64,000 nt of DNA from Oscillospiraceae bacterium. GTDB lineage: Bacteria > Bacillota > Clostridia > Oscillospirales > Oscillospiraceae. Both the position numbers and the translations under genes were made by a program. The stretch spans positions 97,417 through 161,416 of the forward strand of contig JAFZDL010000025.1 of NCBI GenBank assembly GCA_017561205.1, read 5' to 3'. Shown piece after piece: positions 58,890 to 64,000 of this stretch. The notes under the pieces were generated by a model that did not search any database, was not told the origin of the DNA, and worked only from the letters and a program-made list of their open reading frames with translations. Each line of letters starts with the position of its first letter. Position 1 is the stretch's first letter.

Positions 58890-60776
58890 TTGAAAGCATT
58901 TTTACACAAAGTTCAAAATGTATTTGATAAGCCCTTGACTTACTATTTAATAGGCTTTTTTGCTGTTTTTGCCTCTTTCTTTGCCATCGAATTGGTGTTG
59001 CTATCTATGCTGGGCGCCGATACTTTGTTTGGCTTGGTCTTTGGTTTTCTGTGGTCAACACTTTTGGCAGGTATTGTCCTGTTTCTGCCCAGATTGGCAG
59101 GTCGCATTGTATTCGGTGTTCTTTACTTCGCGCTGCTCCTGTGGGCTTTGGCGCAAAGCGGTTACTATATGGTCTTGGACAATATGATGTGGGTTTCGAC
59201 AACCACACTCGCTAAAGAAGGCACGACTTTTATTGGTGATGTACTTTCCCAATTCCCGGCCTTTTGGTGGATCATTGCAACGGTTATGATCGCTCTTGGG
59301 GTAGTGATTGTCTGCATTTTCCCTCATCCACCAGCCAAACCCCTTTGGCGGTTCCCCTACTTGGCTTGCAGCGCGCTCTGCATTATCGGCCTGTGCTTTC
59401 TGCCAAAGTTGATATTTAGCCAGGATACGGCAAACAATTACAACGCTTCCTCTTCCTACCGGGCGACCTACAATACAATGTATGACGCCAAAGAGGTTTA
59501 TAACATCACGGGTCTGTATCAGCTCCTTGCCCGGGATATTTGGGTCAACGAGCTCTATCCCCTTACCCCCGGCTACAAGGCCGCGCTTTCTAAGCAAGAA
59601 AATGAGGTTGATGCGTTCTTTAACAAGCGGGGTGAGAAAAAGCCTAATGAAATGACCGGCGCTTTTGCCGACAAAAATGTGATCCTGGTTATGATGGAAT
59701 CTATGGACGATTGGATGATCACACCCCAGGATACCCCCACTCTGTACCAGTTGATGCAGGAAGGTGTGAATTTTACCAATTTCTACACTCCAGGTTACGG
59801 CAACGGTCGGACGCTAAACTCCGAATTCTGTATGAACACCGGCATTTATCTGCCCACCACCAGCAATTTGGTATTTGATTATGTAACCAATGATTTCAAC
59901 CAATCCTTAGCTGCGCAGCTTGGTAATTTGGGCTATGATTCCCGTGTATTTCACTATAACAAGCCCACCTATTACAGCCGTAATGTCCTGGAGTCGGCAA
60001 TGGGCTACTCAGAATACGTCAGTTATATGAATTACACAACTGACAAACAAGATCTTTGCAATGAGCAATACTTCTTAGACAACGAAGAAATTAACAACAT
60101 CTTCTTCCGAGAAGGACCGACTCTAAATACAATCCTCACCCGCGCTGCCCATCTTGGTTACACTTACCGAGAGATCACCGGCTATTATGCACTGAAAAAA
60201 TATCCGGAATACAAGACCCTCTATGGCAGTGAAGAAGAAAATTGCGCACGGGTGAAAGCTAAGGTCGTGGACGACATGTTCAAACAGCTTTTGAATGCAT
60301 TGACTGCACGTGGAGAGCTTGAAAACACCGTTATCATCGGTATGACCGACCACTACACCTACGGCTATAAGAATGTAGAAGAGCTGTATAAGCACTCAAG
60401 CGTGAACAGTGATCTTCTGTTGGAGAAGACCCCCTGCTTCATTTGGTCTGTAGACGGACCTTCCAGACAGGTAGACAAGACCTTAAGCACCGCTGATTTT
60501 CTCCCCACAGTTTTGAATCTTTTGGGTGTGGATTCTCCCTACAATTATCTGGGCCAGGACGCATTTGACCCTGACTACCAAGGCTATGCCTTGTTCCCCG
60601 ATGGCAGTTGGATCTGCGACGGAGTTGCCTGGCAGAACGGTAAAATTCTGATGAATGAAAAAGACAGAACCGTTTCCAATACAGAAATTCACAATATGCA
60701 GACGCTGTCACAGGAGTTCCGGGCAGTGAGCAATCTGCTGCTTACCAGCAACTATTACAAAAACGCACCTGGTTAA
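58890..60776 (+). CDS. LTA synthase-family (sulfatase-fold) membrane phosphotransferase
   Basis: This 628-residue protein has five N-terminal membrane helices (residues 15-180) and an outer sulfatase-type domain. NVILVMMESMDDW supplies the first metal ligand, GNGRTLNSEF the catalytic Thr, and MTDHYTYGY the late Asp-His ligands. It probably transfers glycerol phosphate from phosphatidylglycerol to a lipid or polymer anchor at the cell surface. The start is taken as TTG at 58890 after AGGTGAT; an upstream GTG overlaps that site. Confidence 0.88.
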   Translation: MKAFLHKVQNVFDKPLTYYLIGFFAVFASFFAIELVLLSMLGADTLFGLVFGFLWSTLLAGIVLFLPRLAGRIVFGVLYFALLLWALAQSGYYMVLDNMMWVSTTTLAKEGTTFIGDVLSQFPAFWWIIATVMIALGVVIVCIFPHPPAKPLWRFPYLACSALCIIGLCFLPKLIFSQDTANNYNASSSYRATYNTMYDAKEVYNITGLYQLLARDIWVNELYPLTPGYKAALSKQENEVDAFFNKRGEKKPNEMTGAFADKNVILVMMESMDDWMITPQDTPTLYQLMQEGVNFTNFYTPGYGNGRTLNSEFCMNTGIYLPTTSNLVFDYVTNDFNQSLAAQLGNLGYDSRVFHYNKPTYYSRNVLESAMGYSEYVSYMNYTTDKQDLCNEQYFLDNEEINNIFFREGPTLNTILTRAAHLGYTYREITGYYALKKYPEYKTLYGSEEENCARVKAKVVDDMFKQLLNALTARGELENTVIIGMTDHYTYGYKNVEELYKHSSVNSDLLLEKTPCFIWSVDGPSRQVDKTLSTADFLPTVLNLLGVDSPYNYLGQDAFDPDYQGYALFPDGSWICDGVAWQNGKILMNEKDRTVSNTEIHNMQTLSQEFRAVSNLLLTSNYYKNAPG

Positions 60777-60790
60777 CCAGGTGCGTTTTT
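60759..60790 (+). terminator. Terminator overlapping the end of the LTA synthase-like gene
   Basis: A perfect palindrome (AAAACGCACCTGGTT and its complement) ends in five T. It includes the stop codon and may also serve the converging MBL gene. Confidence 0.85.
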
Positions 60791-61418
60791 ATATAGTAAT
60801 CGTTTCTCCGATTTTGGGAATATACAGATTTGTTGCGCCGTTAGCCGTACTTTCTACCGCTTTCCACAGACCGTAGGGGTCATTGTTCCGCTGAGGAAGA
60901 TGTAACAGAACCACCTTTTCAGCCAAAGAACCAGACATCTCCCAAGCAGCTTTTGTATTAGCATAGGCATAGGGTGCGATCAACACTTCCGGCTTGGGTA
61001 GGTCTGTACGGTTTTTCCACTGCAACGGGGCGGCGTCGCCCATAAACCACACGCATTGACTGCCTTCAATAATGAAACTATGGTGCACAAGGTCCGGCTC
61101 TGTTTTGCCGATATGGCGGCTGGGTACCGGTGTAATGGTTACATCCCCTACCCGCATACCCTCCACAGGCAGATACTCCGGCCCAAGAATGGGCCGGAGA
61201 TTCTGTTTGCGGTATGGGAGAAGCAACGCTTCGCTGTAATGGTCCGGATGGTTATGGGTAAACGCCAAAACATCGGGAGCGTCAGCCAGCAGAGTGTCTA
61301 TAATATCAGGCGGAGTAGGCAGATAAATATCAATCCCGTCACACAAGCCGTCCAGCAGAATGGACACACCATCCATTTTCAGCAGCGCGCCGGCATTGGC
61401 TGTGCGTTGTATCTCCAT
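60789..61418 (-). CDS. MBL-fold metal-dependent hydrolase (UlaG-like)
   Basis: This 209-residue protein has the metal motif THNHPDH (H-x-H-x-D-H), a later His in PSRHIG and Asp in FMGDAAP. The fold resembles small UlaG-like hydrolases of unknown substrate. It starts 5 bases after the E1 fusion gene's stop and is probably on that transcript. No specific function can be assigned. Confidence 0.8.
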   Translation of the reverse strand: MEIQRTANAGALLKMDGVSILLDGLCDGIDIYLPTPPDIIDTLLADAPDVLAFTHNHPDHYSEALLLPYRKQNLRPILGPEYLPVEGMRVGDVTITPVPSRHIGKTEPDLVHHSFIIEGSQCVWFMGDAAPLQWKNRTDLPKPEVLIAPYAYANTKAAWEMSGSLAEKVVLLHLPQRNNDPYGLWKAVESTANGATNLYIPKIGETITI

Positions 61419-61423
61419 AGGAA

Positions 61424-63898
61424 TTACACGCCTTCCTTAGCGCGGCGGATGGTCTCAGCCTCAGTGCAGCCGGTAGTGGAGACATGGCCTGCCAGGGGAA
61501 CCAGCTTGTCGTTGATGGCATCGAGGATCCAGCTTGCCTGAGGGAAGAAGTACTCGTCGAACTCGAAGGGAGGAGTGATCCAGTTCTTAGCGCCGATCAC
61601 AACGGGAGGTGCATCCAGATCGTCGAAGCACAGCTCGGTGATGTTGCGAGCAACATCATTCATAAAGCTACCACGGGCGCAGGCATCGGATACCAGAACA
61701 ACACGGCCGGTCTTGCGGACAGACTCAACAATCTTGGTGTAGTCCAGAGGAGCCAAGGAGTGCAGATTGATAACCTCAGCCTCCATGCCGTACTTCTCGG
61801 ACAGGGTCTTCACAGCATCCATAGCGCGGTACAGAACAGCGCCCAGGGTCAGAATGGTTACATCCTTACCCTCGCGGACCTTGTTCACGTCACCGATGGT
61901 AATCTCGTAACGCTCAGCGGGAACGCCACCCTCGTGGAACTGTTCGCCCACGTCGTAGATTCTCTGAGACTCGAAGAAGACAACAGGGTCAGTACCCTTC
62001 AGCGCGGTCTCCATCAGGCCCTTGGCTTCCCAAGGAGTTGCGGGGAACACGACCTTCAGGCCGGGGATGTGAGCACACAGAGCGGTCCAGTCCTGAGAGT
62101 GCTGAGCACCGTACTTGGAGCCCACGGAAACACGCAGAACCAGGGGCATCTTCAGAATGCCGGCAGACATTGCCTGCCACTTAGCCATCTGGTTGAAGAT
62201 TTCGTCACCGGCGCAGCCGATGAAGTCAGCGTACATCAGCTCGACCAGAGCGCGGCCGCCGGACAGAGCGTAACCAACAGCGGTACCAACGATAGCGCCC
62301 TCAGCCAGAGGAGAGTTGAACAGACGGCAGTGAGGCAGAGCGTCCATCATGCCACGGTAAACAGCGAATGCGCCACCCCAGTCACGGCAGTCTTCACCGT
62401 AAGCGATCAAAGTGGGATCCTCATAGAAACGGTCCCAAATAACCTCGGACAGAGCGTCACGCAGGTTATACAGCTTCATCTTGGAAACAGGCTTGCCGTC
62501 GGGGCCGATGGGGCTGCGGCTCTTGGACTTGATCTTCTTGTAGCCCTCAGCCTCTTCCTTGGGAACGGTGAACTCGGGCTCACGGTCGGTGAACTTCTCA
62601 ACCTTCTGGTTAGAGAACATCAGGCGCTCCACCACAGCGGGGTCCTTATCGAAGTCGCAGTAGGGGCTGATCTCGGGATCGGCAGCAGCCTTGCAGATGA
62701 TGGTCATACGCTCCTTGGTCTCAGCCAGGATAGCGTCCACATCAGCCTGGGTCAGCACGCCGGCCTCGATCAGAGCGGCGGGATAGGTGGTCAGAGGATC
62801 CACTTCCTTCCAAGCATCCATCTCTTCCTTGGTACGGTATGCGTTCTGGTCGGAGACGGAGTGACCGGAGAAGCGGTAGGTCAGAGTTTCCAGCATGACA
62901 GGGCCCTGGCCGTTACGCAGCAGCTCCAGCTTGCGTTCCATAGCATCGATCACTGCCAAGGGGTTGAAGCCGTCGACAGTCTCTGCATGGAACTGAGTGG
63001 GGCTGACACCGGAAGCGATGCGGGACATACAGCCCTGACCCATGGTCTCGCCACGGGTCTGGTCGCCCATACCGTAGGAGTTATTGAAGATGTTGTACAG
63101 GATGGGCATGCCTTCCTTGTGGGACTCCCACAGGGTCTTGTACTGGTCCATAGCGGAGAAGTTCAGAGCTTCCCACACAGGGCCGCGAGCCATGGCAGCA
63201 TCGCCCACGTTGCAGACGACAATACCCTTCTGCTCGTTGACCTTCTTAAACAGAGCAGCGCCGGTGGAGATGGTGCCGGAACCGCCAACGATAGCGTTGT
63301 TGGGGTAGATACCAAAGGGCAGGAAGAAAGCGTGCATAGAGCCGCCCATGCCCAAGTGGAAACCGGTCTCACGGGCAAAGATCTCGGACAGAGTACCGTA
63401 CAGAATGAAGCGGATAGCCAGGTCCTTGGTGTCCTTAGCTTCGCCCAACTTCTGAGCGGCGCGCAGGCACTTGCCTTCCAGGAAGTTCTCCATTACGTTC
63501 ATCAGCTGCTCGTCACTCATCTTGTTGATGGTGGACAGAGCCTTAGCCAGAATCTCGGAGTGAGAGCGGTGAGAACCGAAAGCGAAGTCGTTCTCGTCCA
63601 GCAGGTAAGCCTGGCCGACACAAGCTGCTTCCTGTCCGATGGACAGGTGGGCAGGACCGGGATAGGTGTGGTCGATGCCATTGTAGCCACCCTGGGTCTT
63701 GATGTTGTTCAGCATGGTCTCGAACTCACGCAGAACGGTCATATCACGGAAAATGCGAATCAGATCTTCCTTGGTGTACTTGCCGGATTCCAGCTCTTCC
63801 TTGACGGTCTTATTGTACTGGTTAACGGGGATGTCGTTGAAGGTGACCTTGCCAGATGCGCGGACTTTTGCAGGATCTACGAACAAACTCTTAGGCAT
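61424..63898 (-). CDS. 2-oxoacid dehydrogenase E1, alpha-beta fusion (acetoin/pyruvate type)
   Basis: This 824-residue protein joins E1-alpha (residues 40-400) to E1-beta (about 485-820). The alpha part has the TPP motif GDAAMARGPVWEALNFS...NNSYG, where the usual GDGA reads GDAA, and GHSVSDQNAYRT near the phosphorylation loop. The beta part has AYGEDCRDWGGAF, NSPLAEGAIVGTAVGYAL and LHSLAPLDY. It decarboxylates a 2-oxoacid or acetoin with TPP. Alpha and beta are separate genes in most bacteria. The upstream lpd fragment supports an Lpd-linked complex. AAGGAGGAAATGAAAA precedes the ATG. Confidence 0.9.
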   Translation of the reverse strand: MPKSLFVDPAKVRASGKVTFNDIPVNQYNKTVKEELESGKYTKEDLIRIFRDMTVLREFETMLNNIKTQGGYNGIDHTYPGPAHLSIGQEAACVGQAYLLDENDFAFGSHRSHSEILAKALSTINKMSDEQLMNVMENFLEGKCLRAAQKLGEAKDTKDLAIRFILYGTLSEIFARETGFHLGMGGSMHAFFLPFGIYPNNAIVGGSGTISTGAALFKKVNEQKGIVVCNVGDAAMARGPVWEALNFSAMDQYKTLWESHKEGMPILYNIFNNSYGMGDQTRGETMGQGCMSRIASGVSPTQFHAETVDGFNPLAVIDAMERKLELLRNGQGPVMLETLTYRFSGHSVSDQNAYRTKEEMDAWKEVDPLTTYPAALIEAGVLTQADVDAILAETKERMTIICKAAADPEISPYCDFDKDPAVVERLMFSNQKVEKFTDREPEFTVPKEEAEGYKKIKSKSRSPIGPDGKPVSKMKLYNLRDALSEVIWDRFYEDPTLIAYGEDCRDWGGAFAVYRGMMDALPHCRLFNSPLAEGAIVGTAVGYALSGGRALVELMYADFIGCAGDEIFNQMAKWQAMSAGILKMPLVLRVSVGSKYGAQHSQDWTALCAHIPGLKVVFPATPWEAKGLMETALKGTDPVVFFESQRIYDVGEQFHEGGVPAERYEITIGDVNKVREGKDVTILTLGAVLYRAMDAVKTLSEKYGMEAEVINLHSLAPLDYTKIVESVRKTGRVVLVSDACARGSFMNDVARNITELCFDDLDAPPVVIGAKNWITPPFEFDEYFFPQASWILDAINDKLVPLAGHVSTTGCTEAETIRRAKEGV

Positions 63899-63912
63899 TT
63901 TTCATTTCCTCC

Positions 63913-64000
63913 TTAAATATGGAAAATTGCTTCTCGAATAATTTCTGCAACGGTGGGATGGGGGAACACAAATTTCTTGAGCCGCTCGGGGTTCAATTCC
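63913..64000 (-). CDS. lpd: Dihydrolipoyl dehydrogenase, 3' end only
   Basis: The last 28 codons enter from the right edge and read ELNPERLKKFVFPHPTVAEI and then IREAIFHI before TAA. The HPT(x)xE pattern is the conserved active-site His-Pro and Glu of flavoprotein disulfide reductases in the lipoamide dehydrogenase group. It directly precedes the E1 fusion gene (14 bases), as expected for a complex operon. Confidence 0.78.
   Translation of the reverse strand, partial: ELNPERLKKFVFPHPTVAEIIREAIFHI

Noticed and set aside
61484-63916. Open frame of 810 codons on the plus strand
   Set aside because: It is antisense to the E1 fusion gene. The translation is low-complexity (His/Gln/Leu-rich) with no domain, and it has no ribosome site.
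1-64000. CRISPR arrays, insertion sequences and prophage genes
   Set aside because: I found no regularly spaced repeats, transposase or phage structural motifs in any frame.

Overview
The window looks like chromosomal DNA of an anaerobic, low-to-mid-GC Firmicute of class Clostridia, most likely order Oscillospirales (Ruminococcaceae/Oscillospiraceae, gut type). This is inferred from gene content rather than from a marker-gene match. The content includes a SipL-type spore morphogenesis protein (DUF3794 plus LysM), SAM-I and T-box leaders, AGGAGG-type ribosome binding sites with frequent TTG/GTG starts, sugar ABC importers without their own ATPase, GPH symporter/GH2 pairs and a TrpB2-type tryptophan synthase. 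I see no insertion sequence, prophage or CRISPR array. Gene density is high, and most transcription units have recognisable sigma-A promoters and hairpin terminators.

Layout. 1-10.6 kb (minus): an operon of at least eight genes with two pairs of sugar-type ABC permeases, a 954-residue solute-binding protein carrying N-terminal carbohydrate-binding-like domains, and three membrane or secreted accessory proteins (NHL/TPR, YIP1 and DUF5696). 10.6-13.9 kb: a MarR-regulated ABC exporter and a YesL-family protein. 13.9-15.8 kb: a candidate structured RNA, sipL and a 49-residue membrane micro-ORF. 15.9-20.7 kb: livKHMGF, a branched-chain amino-acid-type ABC importer. 20.8-25.5 kb: a penicillin-binding protein with an FHA-SEDS fusion, then metK under a SAM-I riboswitch with an exceptionally long P3 arm. 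25.5-29.6 kb (plus): a rhomboid-like pseudoprotease, thyA, folA and a polysaccharide deacetylase. 29.6-32.6 kb: a GntR-controlled ABC-2 exporter. 32.7-34.4 kb: trpB2 behind a T-box with a UGG specifier. 34.5-37.1 kb (plus): HtrA and asnA. 37.1-41.9 kb (minus): a four-gene FGGY kinase/SDR/PHP/zinc-dehydrogenase sugar module. 42.1-45.2 kb (plus): two unrecognised proteins, one a TPR-like membrane protein and one a zinc-ribbon protein. 45.2-46.5 kb: metY. 46.6-51.6 kb: a GH2 enzyme and GPH symporter with a divergent AraC regulator. 51.6-54.2 kb: an acyltransferase-like, PAP2 and ferredoxin-type aldo/keto reductase operon. 54.5-56.1 kb: a CNNM/CorC transporter with an attenuator-like leader. 56.2-58.4 kb: an SGNH hydrolase and an AAC(3)-family protein. 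58.5-58.7 kb: tRNA-Tyr and tRNA-Thr. 58.9-60.8 kb: an LTA synthase-like protein. 60.8-64 kb: an MBL hydrolase, an E1 alpha/beta fusion of a 2-oxoacid dehydrogenase, and the 3' end of lpd.

How the parts relate. The first operon probably imports and perhaps processes a large or unusual glycan; its ATPase must be encoded elsewhere. The GH2/GPH/AraC set is a self-contained glycoside-use locus. The kinase/SDR/PHP/dehydrogenase set looks like a ketose or sugar-alcohol pathway with no local transporter. metK and trpB2 respond to their own end products through RNA. The FHA-SEDS/PBP pair, polysaccharide deacetylase, LTA synthase and SipL proteins serve envelope and spore-coat assembly. The best candidates for something undescribed are the DUF5696/YIP1/NHL double-permease operon, the giant P3 arm of the metK riboswitch, the kinase/SDR/PHP/ADH module, the 804/190-residue gene pair and the structured element at 13.97-14.10 kb.
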